This document shows, piece after piece, positions 17,985 through 25,478 of a stretch of DNA of 41,226 nucleotides. Made by a program: the position numbers and the translations under genes. The notes beneath the pieces are model-generated. The model had not been told where the DNA came from. It worked only from the letters and a program-made list of their open reading frames with translations, and did no database searches. Position 1 is the first letter of the stretch; each line of letters opens with the position of its first letter. The stretch spans positions 1-41,226 of the forward strand of contig JAFGIY010000150.1 of NCBI GenBank assembly GCA_016929335.1. Direction: 5' to 3'. Source of the stretch: Acidobacteriota bacterium. Its GTDB lineage: Bacteria; Acidobacteriota; UBA6911.

Positions 17985-17998
17985 CGACTCATGAGTCG
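17985..17998. promoter_or_regulatory. 14-bp perfect palindrome upstream of tatD
   Basis: CGACTCATGAGTCG is fully self-complementary. It lies 24 bp upstream of the tatD ATG, in the 75-bp gap to tex. It could be an operator or a chance palindrome. Confidence 0.35.
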
Positions 17999-18002
17999 AA
18001 TC

Positions 18003-18032
18003 ATGTGGCTGCGGGCTGAAGACCGCAGACAT
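18003..18032. repeat. REP-like hairpin between tex and tatD
   Basis: ATGT and CTGCGG (18003-18014) pair with CCGCAG and ACAT (18023-18032) around a GCTGAAGA loop. It has no T-tract. The style matches the GTCGCGGCT hairpin at 39697-39716, both being GC stems around a central GCTGAA/TTCAGC word. Confidence 0.55.
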
Positions 18033-18036
18033 TTAA

Positions 18037-20298
18037 TCAGTTCCGCTCTCTATTAAACCTGGCCATAAGGTCCTGAACGGACGCCGGCTTTTTCTCAACC
18101 GGAGCAGGTGCGGTCTTTTTTTCACGAGCAGGAGGCTTCGGCGGGCGGCCGGGAGATTTCCTGGACAACGAGATGCGTTTCAGGGACTCATTCACATCGA
18201 GGACTCGAACCTTCACAATCTGTCCTACTTTGACGACCTTCTTGGGGTCGTCGACAAAGCGGTCTGCCAGCTGCGAAATATGCACTAGTCCATCCTGATG
18301 AACTCCGATGTCCACAAAGGCTCCGAAGTTGGCCACATTCGTCACAATCCCTTCCAGCTCCATTCCCACAGCGAGATCCTTTATTTCCTTCACTTCTTCT
18401 TTGAATGTCGCGTAGCGGAATTCCGCCCGCGGATCGCGTCCCGGCTTCTCCAGTTCGGAAATAATGTCGCGCAACGTCGGTTCTCCGACCGTTTCGGTCA
18501 CGTACTCCTCGAGATTGATCGCGCTGAATTTCGCCGGATTTTCATTGATGCGATCCAGCGGGAGGTTCAGATTGGCCGCCATCCTTTCGACAATGAAGTA
18601 GCTCTCCGGGTGGACCGCGGTGTTGTCGAGCGGATTTTCTCCGCCGCGTATTCTTAAGAATCCGGCTGCCTGTTCAAAGGTCTTGGGACCGAACTTTGAA
18701 ATTTCCAGAAGCTGTTTTCGATTCCGGAATGCTCCGTGTTCATTTCGATAGGTCACAACATTCCGGGCCACCGATGAGGACACTCCCGCAACGAAGCTCA
18801 GCAGCTCTTTCGACGCCAGGTTCAGATCGACGCCGACGTAATTCACGCAGCTTTCGACCGTATCACCCAGTTTTTCCTTGAGCATTTTCTGATCCACATC
18901 ATGCTGATACTGTCCGATGCCGATCGACTTCGGATCGATTTTCACGAGTTCGGCGAGCGGGTCCTGCAGACGGCGGGCAATGCTGATGGCGCCTCGCGCA
19001 GTCAGATCGAGATCAGGGAATTCTTCAATAGCCACCTCGCTTGCCGAATATACCGATGCGCCCGCCTCGCTTACCATGACTTTGATCGGCCTCTGATCCA
19101 GTTGCGCAAGGATTTCCGCGACGAACGCCTCAGTCTCCCGGCCGGCGGTCCCGTTTCCGATCGCAATCAGCTCTATATTGTGCTTTTGAATGAGCTTTTT
19201 CAGCGTTTGCCGCGCCTGGTCGCGTTCTCTTTCGGACTTATGCGGATGTATTGTTTCATACTCCAGCAGCTTGCCCGTTCTGTCGACGGCGGCCACCTTG
19301 CAGCCTGTACGGAAACCCGGATCAATTCCCAGAGTCGGTTTCATGCCGGCAGGGCTTGAAAGAAGCAGTTCCCGCAGATTGGCTTCGAAGGTCCGGACCG
19401 ATTCCCGGTCGGCAATGATTTTTTTCTCGAGCCGCACTTCTCCAATCAGCGTCGTTTTCATCAACCTCTCGAATGCATCCGCGAGCATTTCCTGATAGAA
19501 GCTGCGTACGTTGGCTGCAGCGCTGTGAATCTCCTGAGATTCGAGGTAGGACGACACATACGACGCATCGAACTCGATGGTAAAAGTCAGGACTCCTTCC
19601 GTCTCTCCCCGGCGGAGTGCGAGCATGTTGTGCGGGGCGATATCTTTTACCCTGATTTTGTAATCGCGATACATTTCAAATTTGGTTGTGCCCTCGGGAT
19701 AATCCTCCTTGATCCGGGAAGTGAAGAAGCCTTCATTCATGATGTAGTCACGCAGGTGCCGGCGCAGTTCGGCTTTTTCCGATACTTCCTCGGCCAGAAT
19801 ATCCGAAGCTCCATGCAAAGCCTCCTCGGCGCTTTGGACTCCCAGTTCTTCAGAGATATAGCGGGCGGCTTCAGCTTCCAGATCAGCAGGAGGGGCATCG
19901 CCCGCATTGAGGCTTCTCACGAATTCGGCCAGCGGCTCGAGTCCTTTTTCCCTGGCAATGGTCGCCCGTGTCCGCTTTTTCGGTTTGAAGGGAAGGTACA
20001 GATCCTCGAGCTCGGTCTTTTGCAGACATGCCTCAATCCCGGTCTTGAGCTCTTCCGTGAGCTTCCCTTGGTCCTCTATGGACTTGAGAATCGCCGCTTT
20101 TCGTTCTTCAAGCTCGGTGAGATAGGTGTGTCTTTCCAGCAATGCGCGAAGCTGCACTTCGTTCATTTCGCCCGTTCTCTCTTTGCGATAGCGGGCGATG
20201 AAAGGAACGGTTCCACCCTCGGCAAATAAAGCCAATGCATTCTGTATCTGGCTGAGTCCGAGGGAAAGCTCCTGCGCTATTAATTGAATGATATCCAT
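18037..20298 (-). CDS. tex: Tex-family S1 RNA-binding transcription accessory protein
   Basis: Tex is a conserved cytosolic nucleic-acid-binding protein linked to transcription and toxin or stress-gene expression; its exact activity is unsettled. The 753-residue protein follows the family order. There is an N-terminal helical region with PFIARYRKERTGEMNE, a YqgF/RNase H-like domain (GIDPGFRTGCKVAAVD), tandem helix-hairpin-helix motifs (FGPKTFEQAAGFLRI) and a C-terminal S1 domain (VTNVANFGAFVDIGVHQDGL). A basic Pro/Lys-rich tail closes the protein. The start ATG lies at the usual distance from the conserved N-terminus. Confidence 0.95.
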   Translation of the reverse strand: MDIIQLIAQELSLGLSQIQNALALFAEGGTVPFIARYRKERTGEMNEVQLRALLERHTYLTELEERKAAILKSIEDQGKLTEELKTGIEACLQKTELEDLYLPFKPKKRTRATIAREKGLEPLAEFVRSLNAGDAPPADLEAEAARYISEELGVQSAEEALHGASDILAEEVSEKAELRRHLRDYIMNEGFFTSRIKEDYPEGTTKFEMYRDYKIRVKDIAPHNMLALRRGETEGVLTFTIEFDASYVSSYLESQEIHSAAANVRSFYQEMLADAFERLMKTTLIGEVRLEKKIIADRESVRTFEANLRELLLSSPAGMKPTLGIDPGFRTGCKVAAVDRTGKLLEYETIHPHKSERERDQARQTLKKLIQKHNIELIAIGNGTAGRETEAFVAEILAQLDQRPIKVMVSEAGASVYSASEVAIEEFPDLDLTARGAISIARRLQDPLAELVKIDPKSIGIGQYQHDVDQKMLKEKLGDTVESCVNYVGVDLNLASKELLSFVAGVSSSVARNVVTYRNEHGAFRNRKQLLEISKFGPKTFEQAAGFLRIRGGENPLDNTAVHPESYFIVERMAANLNLPLDRINENPAKFSAINLEEYVTETVGEPTLRDIISELEKPGRDPRAEFRYATFKEEVKEIKDLAVGMELEGIVTNVANFGAFVDIGVHQDGLVHISQLADRFVDDPKKVVKVGQIVKVRVLDVNESLKRISLSRKSPGRPPKPPAREKKTAPAPVEKKPASVQDLMARFNRERN

Positions 20299-20343
20299 AG
20301 AATGTATTCCGTGTTTTTATGAAATTTTAATCTGGCAATTGAT

Positions 20344-20362
20344 AACTCGAAGACTCAAAGAC
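20344..20362. repeat. Simple direct repeat, copy downstream of the Nudix gene
   Basis: AACTCGAAGACTCAAAGAC is found here and again at 20924-20950, where one GAAGACTC unit is added. The two copies are in direct orientation and bracket the Nudix gene. Degenerate units continue to about 20375 and reach the end of the CDS. Confidence 0.75.
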
Positions 20363-20371
20363 GCGAAGGCT

Positions 20372-20908
20372 CTAAGAGTCGATAAGCTTCTGTTTCACGA
20401 TAGCCCAGGCAGCCAGGGTCATGCCGTCCCAGATGGTTCCATTTTGTATGCATGCCTCCAATTCAGCTGTTGTGAGGGTGACCAGCTCGAAGGATTCCGT
20501 TTCATCCGGACGCGAACCTACATAGTGCAGATCCCGGGCGATGTAAACCCGGCAGATTTCGTCGAGCAATCCATTGCAGGGATTATAATCTCCAACCGCC
20601 TCCAGTTTTCCTGCCGCATAGCCGGTTTCCTCGACCAACTCGTTTCTTGCGGCTTCATCGTAAGTCATGCCCTGCTTCAATCCGCCGCATGGGAATTCGA
20701 TACTGTCGCGGTTTCCCGTATAGCGGTACTGCCGGACAAGGATCAGCTTTTCGTCTTCGGTTACGGGAACCACCATGGAGGAACCTTCCGTGAGGACATA
20801 ATAGTAGTCGCCCTGTTTTCCGGAAGGCAGCTCGATCTTATCGTGGCAATATTGCCACCAGGGATTTTTATGGATGACTGACTTTGATACTCGCTTATAG
20901 GGTTTCAT
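20372..20908 (-). CDS. Nudix hydrolase (ADP-ribose pyrophosphatase-like)
   Basis: Nudix enzymes hydrolyse nucleoside diphosphates linked to another group; the YRYTGNRDSIEFPCGGLKQG stretch resembles the ADP-sugar pyrophosphatase branch. The Nudix box is GMTYDEAARNELVEETGY; its canonical Arg before the first Glu of the helix is Asn here, while the metal-binding EE pair is kept. The 178-residue product from ATG 20908 fits the family; a TTG at 20995 would add 29 unlikely residues. No SD is evident. The gene is bracketed by simple direct repeats (20344-20362 and 20924-20950) and is divergent from the downstream synthase. Confidence 0.85.
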   Translation of the reverse strand: MKPYKRVSKSVIHKNPWWQYCHDKIELPSGKQGDYYYVLTEGSSMVVPVTEDEKLILVRQYRYTGNRDSIEFPCGGLKQGMTYDEAARNELVEETGYAAGKLEAVGDYNPCNGLLDEICRVYIARDLHYVGSRPDETESFELVTLTTAELEACIQNGTIWDGMTLAAWAIVKQKLIDS

Positions 20909-20923
20909 GTGAGTTTGGAGTTT

Positions 20924-20950
20924 AACTCGAAGACTCGAAGACTCAAAGAC
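20924..20950. repeat. Simple direct repeat, copy upstream of the Nudix gene
   Basis: Three units of (A)CTC(G/A)AAGA in the 98-bp gap between the divergent Nudix and prenyl-synthase genes, matching 20344-20362. It lies in the Nudix 5' leader. Confidence 0.75.
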
Positions 20951-21006
20951 TCCATCGAAGAAAAGTTTTCTTTCGCCGGTCAATCTGTGTTTCAATTCCC
21001 GCTATC

Positions 21007-22035
21007 ATGCAGGATTTACTCAAACAGGTTTCCCGGTCCTTTTATTTGACGCTGCGCGTTTTACCGCGCTCGATCAATGAGCAGTTGAGCATTGCCTACT
21101 TGCTGGCAAGAGCATCCGATACCGTTGCGGATACCTTGCTGGTCGAGGTCGGGCGCAGGCGCGAGGCTTTGCTGCAAATCCGGAAGAGCATTCAGGAAGC
21201 CTGTGAAGGCCGGAAGCCGCTGCTTCCCGAATTCGGCGAGCTGTGCGAAACGCAGAAGGCGGTTGCCCACGCCGGGATGCCCGGTGAACGCGTCCTGCTG
21301 GAAAATCTCGGAACCATTCTGGAGACCCTGCGCGGATTTTCCGCCGATGATCGCCTTCGAATCCGCAAGGTGCTGGATACCATCACCCATGGACAGGAAA
21401 TGGACTTGATCCGGTTTGGCGATGCAACGGCGGACCGCATCATCGCGTTGGAGACGGATGAGGAGCTGGATGAATACGCATACAAGGTTGCCGGTTGTGT
21501 GGGTGAGTTCTGGACGCTTATGTGCCGTGCGCATGTATTTCCGGAAGCTCCGTTGAAGGATGAAGAGCTTCTTGCCGACGGCATTCGTTTCGGCAAAGGG
21601 CTGCAGCTGGTAAATATCCTGCGCGATCTGCCCGATGATCTGCGCCAGGGCCGGTGTTACATTCCGATAGAGCGGCTGTCGAAACACGGGCTGCGGCCTC
21701 AGGACCTTCTGGATGCGGACAAAATCGGCAGTTTCCGCAAGCTATACGATGGATATCTGAAGCAGACGGAAGAGCATCTGGCATCGGGCTGGCGGTACAC
21801 AACATCGCTCCCATTCCGGGAAATGCGTCTTCGCCTCGCCTGCGCCTGGCCGCTGCTCATCGGCCTCGAAACCGTCCGCGAGCTCTACCATGGAAACATC
21901 CTGGATGGCCACTACCATGTCCGCATCCCCCAGTCCGACACCCGCTGGCTGATTCTCCGATCCCTGGCCCTCTACCCCATCCCCAAAGCCTGGAACAGGC
22001 TTTTTGAGGCAATCAAGGACAGATCCTCCAGCTGA
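21007..22035 (+). CDS. Squalene/phytoene synthase family protein
   Basis: Enzymes of this family join two prenyl diphosphates head to head. The 342-residue protein has SRSFYLTLRVLP at the N-terminus, the first Asp-rich motif D38-TVA-D42 (RASDTVADT) and the second in NILRDLPDDLRQGRCYIP; both bind the Mg-diphosphate. These are the residues needed for catalysis. The family member could be a squalene synthase (HpnC/HpnD or SQS) or a phytoene synthase; no hpn, crt or shc gene is adjacent, so the product is not settled. SD is weak. It precedes the glycan locus by about 250 bp and need not belong to it. Confidence 0.87.
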   Translation: MQDLLKQVSRSFYLTLRVLPRSINEQLSIAYLLARASDTVADTLLVEVGRRREALLQIRKSIQEACEGRKPLLPEFGELCETQKAVAHAGMPGERVLLENLGTILETLRGFSADDRLRIRKVLDTITHGQEMDLIRFGDATADRIIALETDEELDEYAYKVAGCVGEFWTLMCRAHVFPEAPLKDEELLADGIRFGKGLQLVNILRDLPDDLRQGRCYIPIERLSKHGLRPQDLLDADKIGSFRKLYDGYLKQTEEHLASGWRYTTSLPFREMRLRLACAWPLLIGLETVRELYHGNILDGHYHVRIPQSDTRWLILRSLALYPIPKAWNRLFEAIKDRSSS

Positions 22036-22137
22036 GACCCAAATCCAAATCGATCATTCCCTGAATGATTAATTGTATAAGTTCCCTCAATCCCATGCCG
22101 ATTAGACCTTTGGCCTTGCTTCAATTCTTGCGAGGAG

Positions 22138-22162
22138 GCTGAAGCGATTGAATTGCTTCAGC
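22138..22162 (+). other. Leader hairpin 1 before the glycan operon
   Basis: GCTGAAGC (22138-22145) and GCTTCAGC (22155-22162) form a perfect 8-bp stem with a 9-nt loop. It lies in the long leader before the first gene of the rightward operon. Confidence 0.45.
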
Positions 22163-22185
22163 AACATGTCGCAGAGGCCGGAATA

Positions 22186-22246
22186 GTCTCATCACTAATC
22201 CGCTGTTCTATACACAGAATGAATACAAATAGCGGATCAATGAGAC
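22186..22246 (+). other. Leader hairpin 2, nested stems before the glycan operon
   Basis: The outer stem GTCTCAT/ATGAGAC (22186-22192 with 22240-22246) encloses an inner stem ATCCGCT/AGCGGAT (22198-22204 with 22231-22237). It ends 24 bases before the SD of the epimerase gene. No match to the JUMPstart/ops element of enterobacterial polysaccharide operons was seen. Confidence 0.45.
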
Positions 22247-22284
22247 GTTTCGCACGAATCGATTTCCTTGGAGGGCGCACTCAC

Positions 22285-23361
22285 GTGAAAAAAGTATTAC
22301 TGGTGGGAGGGGCAGGGTATGTGGGTTCGGTGCTCGCTCATGAGCTATTAGAACGCGGTTATGCTGTTCGTGTACTTGATCGAATGTATTTTGGGGATCA
22401 GGGACTTGCCGACATCCGAGACCGTGTGGAAATTGTGGTTGGTGACCTACGCGCAATATCACCGATGGTGATGGAAAACATAGAAGCCGTGGTTAATATC
22501 GCCGGTCTTTCGAATGATCCAACCGCGGAGTACAATCCGGCCGCCAATTATGAGATGAACACAACGGCAAGCGTTGCCTTGGCCAGAAGCTGTCTGCAGT
22601 ACGGGGTAAAAAGATATGTTTATGCTTCATCCTGCTCAATATACGATTTTGGTGTTCTTGACCATCAACAAGATGTATTGCTGGATGAGACCGCCGACGT
22701 TAATCCAAGGGCAGCATATTCGAGCTCAAAATTTGCCGCTGAAAAAGAGCTATTGCCGCTAGCATCTAATAAATTCTGCGTGACGGCTTTGCGAAAAGGC
22801 ACCATATTTGGTTTTTCCTCCCGCATGCGGTACGACCTTGTCGTGAATACATTTATAAAAGATGCAATGAGCAAAGGATGTATGCGTCTGCACTACGGTG
22901 GAGAAATGTGGAGACCCATGGTGGATATCCGGGATGCAGCTAGAGCTTACATTGCATTGCTCCAAGCTGAGCCAGACGCCGTGAATGGGCAAATATTCAA
23001 TCTTGTTTATGGCAATTTCCGGATCAGCGAATTAGCGCTCAGGATCCGTGAAACTCTGCACGAAATGGGCATCGAGACCGAAATACGACCCGATTATGCG
23101 TATAAGGGTGTACGTAATTATAGAGTTTCCGGAGAGAAGCTTTATAGGATTCTCAACTTCCGTCCGAAGGTTTCTGTGGAAGAATCGGTCAGAACTATGG
23201 TGCAGGAAATCCGGCGAGGGTTCTGCTCAGATTTCGAAAATCCCAAGTATTACAACATCAACTGGATGCGCACTCTTGAAGAAGCTCATAAGGTGATTCA
23301 GGTTACGGGTTCCGTCTTTAACCTGCGCGAGCCCGCTAGCCCCTTGGCGTTAAGTGCATAA
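22285..23361 (+). CDS. NAD-dependent epimerase/dehydratase (extended SDR), nucleotide-sugar enzyme
   Basis: The enzyme probably modifies a nucleotide sugar for the glycan locus it heads. The N-terminal Rossmann motif VGGAGYVGSVLA binds NAD(P). The catalytic Ser/Tyr/Lys are visible as ASSCSIYD and YSSSKFAAE, and the C-terminal substrate domain reaches normal length (358 residues). I chose GTG 22285: GGAGGG lies nine bases upstream and the Rossmann strand begins at once. ATG starts further upstream (22153, 22219, 22240) would add tails that overlap the leader hairpins. The precise reaction (epimerase, dehydratase or reductase) is not readable. Confidence 0.87.
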   Translation: MKKVLLVGGAGYVGSVLAHELLERGYAVRVLDRMYFGDQGLADIRDRVEIVVGDLRAISPMVMENIEAVVNIAGLSNDPTAEYNPAANYEMNTTASVALARSCLQYGVKRYVYASSCSIYDFGVLDHQQDVLLDETADVNPRAAYSSSKFAAEKELLPLASNKFCVTALRKGTIFGFSSRMRYDLVVNTFIKDAMSKGCMRLHYGGEMWRPMVDIRDAARAYIALLQAEPDAVNGQIFNLVYGNFRISELALRIRETLHEMGIETEIRPDYAYKGVRNYRVSGEKLYRILNFRPKVSVEESVRTMVQEIRRGFCSDFENPKYYNINWMRTLEEAHKVIQVTGSVFNLREPASPLALSA

Positions 23362-23377
23362 GCGAGAGTAATCCTCG

Positions 23378-24256
23378 ATGGCCAAGTCTATTGTCATTAT
23401 TGGCGCAACAGGACAGCTGGGTACTGACCTTATGCGTCTCTGGCCTGTTCAAACAGGCGATGTACTTTTGGGATTGAAGCATAGCGAAATCGAGATTACG
23501 GATCTGGAATCCATTCGAGCAAGACTGGAGCCAATTTGTCCCGATATTGTCATCAATACATCAGCTTATCACAAAGTCGATGAAGTGGAATCAAATCCAC
23601 AAAAGGCCTTTGCCGTAAATGCCATTGGCCCGCGGAATCTCGCGGTTGTGTGCAAAAAGCTGGACGCGGTGCTAATGCATCTGAGTACCGACTACGTGTT
23701 CAGCGGCAGTAAAGGGGAATCCTACCTGGAATCGGATCCAGTAGAGCCTGTCAATGCCTACGGCGTCAGCAAGGCAGCCGGCGAGATGTTCATTCGCTCC
23801 ATTTCAAAGAAGTATTTCATAGTCCGGAGCAGTGGTCTCTATGGAATTGCAGGGCCTTCAGGAAAGGGATCGAACTTTGTTGAATTGATGTTGAAGCTGG
23901 CACGCTCTGGAAAATCCATTAAGGTGGTTGATGATCAGGTGCTCACGCCAACGTCGACTCATATCCTGGCAGAACAGATTGTGGCGCTGAGTCGAATCGA
24001 TGCATATGGAACGTATCATGCTACTTGCCAAGGATTCTGTTCGTGGTTTGAATTTGCCCGGACAATTTTCGATCTTTCAGATCTTTCGCCGGATCTGAGC
24101 GCTCAAACCACGCTTCAATCAGGAGCCACCGCAAGGAGGCCATCTTTCTCTGTTCTCGACAATGCCAACCTCCGCAATCTGGGCATTGACCACATGCCAC
24201 CCTGGAAAGAAGCGTTGAAATCATACCTGAATGGGAAAGCGGTATCTCAGAATTGA
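23378..24256 (+). CDS. rfbD: dTDP-4-dehydrorhamnose reductase-like protein (RfbD/RmlD family)
   Basis: RmlD-type enzymes reduce a dTDP-4-keto sugar, giving dTDP-L-rhamnose in the standard pathway. The 292-residue protein has GATGQLGTDL, STDYVFSG, the YGVSKAAGE catalytic Tyr-Lys and VRSSGLYG. It lies 16 bp after the epimerase gene. RmlA, B and C are not in the window. They may be elsewhere, or this enzyme may act on a different keto sugar made with the adjacent SDR. Confidence 0.85.
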   Translation: MAKSIVIIGATGQLGTDLMRLWPVQTGDVLLGLKHSEIEITDLESIRARLEPICPDIVINTSAYHKVDEVESNPQKAFAVNAIGPRNLAVVCKKLDAVLMHLSTDYVFSGSKGESYLESDPVEPVNAYGVSKAAGEMFIRSISKKYFIVRSSGLYGIAGPSGKGSNFVELMLKLARSGKSIKVVDDQVLTPTSTHILAEQIVALSRIDAYGTYHATCQGFCSWFEFARTIFDLSDLSPDLSAQTTLQSGATARRPSFSVLDNANLRNLGIDHMPPWKEALKSYLNGKAVSQN

Positions 24257-24296
24257 TTCTATTGCACGATTATATTCGTGCCTGCTCTGACAAAGA

Positions 24297-25478
24297 ATGA
24301 TCCAAAGCATGCAAGCAGAATCCAAAATCAGATTATTGGCTTTTCATTTCCCTCAATTTCATCCCATTCCAGAAAATGACGTGCTTTGGGGTAAGGGCTT
24401 TACCGAATGGACAAACGTTACAAAGGCGAAATCTCTGTTTCGCGGACACTATCAGCCGCAATTGCCCACCGACCTTGGTTTCTACGACATGCGCTTGCCT
24501 GAAGCAAGACAGGCTCAGGCGGATTTGGCCAGAGCCTACGGCATTCATGGCATCTGCTATTACCACTATTGGCTTCATGGGCACCGGCTTCTTGAGAGGC
24601 CGGTAAATGAGATCCTGGCTTCGGGCCAACCCGACATGCCGTTCTGCCTTTGCTGGGCGAACGAACACTGGACACGAAAGTGGGACGGTCTCGAGCATGA
24701 AATTCTTGTGCGACAGGATTATTCCGATGCCGACGATCTCGCGCATATCCGCTGGCTCTGCGATCATCCGTTTCGCGACCCCAGATATGTGCGTATCAAT
24801 GGCCGACCGGTCTTTCTTATTTATCGAGCTTTGCGGTTGCCGGATCCGAAAAAGATCGTGCATGTCTGGAGAGAGGAAGCTCGACGACTGGGTATCGGAG
24901 AATTATATCTATGTCGCATTGAAACCTTCGCAGATGAGATCGGCGATCCGACCGAGCTTGGCTTTGATGCGGCCGTAGAATTCCAGCCGGACTGGAAAAA
25001 CCTGGGGCGAGCTCTTCGCCAGAACTGGTTTTGGAAATTTTCCAGGAGACTCAAACTTTCGAACAGAGCCTATGCCGATCATCGGATTTTTGATTATCCG
25101 ACGATGGTTCAAAGAATGCTTCAAAAGACTCTTCCACCATACAAGCGCTATCCCTGCGTTACTCCCGGTTGGGATAATTCGGCGCGAAAAAGCTCTCACG
25201 GTATCATCATCCATGGATCGACGCCGGAAATCTACCAGATGTGGCTCACAGAGGTTCTTAGCAGATTCAAACCTTACAGCGCAGGTGAAAATTTTGTCTT
25301 TATCAATGCATTAAATGAATGGGCCGAGGGGAACCACCTGGAACCGTGCCGACGCTGGGGCAGGGCATATCTCGAGGCGACTCGATCGGCTTTGGAATCA
25401 ACCGTCCGATCAGCCTCTGAGATCTTGCAGGTTCCTGCCAGTGCCCCGCAAGGTCCTTGCATCGAAAAAAGTGCATGA
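24297..25478 (+). CDS. WbsX-family glycan protein (GH99-like), copy 1
   Basis: The family (Pfam Glyco_tran_WbsX) is found in O-antigen and exopolysaccharide clusters. It is related in fold to GH99 endo-mannosidases, and its biochemical activity is poorly defined. The 393-residue protein begins LLAFHFPQFHPIPENDVLWG, then YYHYWLHGHRLLERPV, CWANEHW and TPGWDNSAR. The NEWAEGNHLEP motif near the end corresponds to the acidic catalytic region of GH99. It is about two-thirds identical over the core to the copy at 28553-30052 but lacks that copy's C-terminal helical module. Its stop overlaps the next start (ATGA). Confidence 0.88.
   Translation: MIQSMQAESKIRLLAFHFPQFHPIPENDVLWGKGFTEWTNVTKAKSLFRGHYQPQLPTDLGFYDMRLPEARQAQADLARAYGIHGICYYHYWLHGHRLLERPVNEILASGQPDMPFCLCWANEHWTRKWDGLEHEILVRQDYSDADDLAHIRWLCDHPFRDPRYVRINGRPVFLIYRALRLPDPKKIVHVWREEARRLGIGELYLCRIETFADEIGDPTELGFDAAVEFQPDWKNLGRALRQNWFWKFSRRLKLSNRAYADHRIFDYPTMVQRMLQKTLPPYKRYPCVTPGWDNSARKSSHGIIIHGSTPEIYQMWLTEVLSRFKPYSAGENFVFINALNEWAEGNHLEPCRRWGRAYLEATRSALESTVRSASEILQVPASAPQGPCIEKSA

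Noticed and set aside
22060..22284. JUMPstart/ops element for RfaH-type control of the glycan operon
   Set aside because: The ops word GGCGGTAGCG(T/C)G is not found in the leader.
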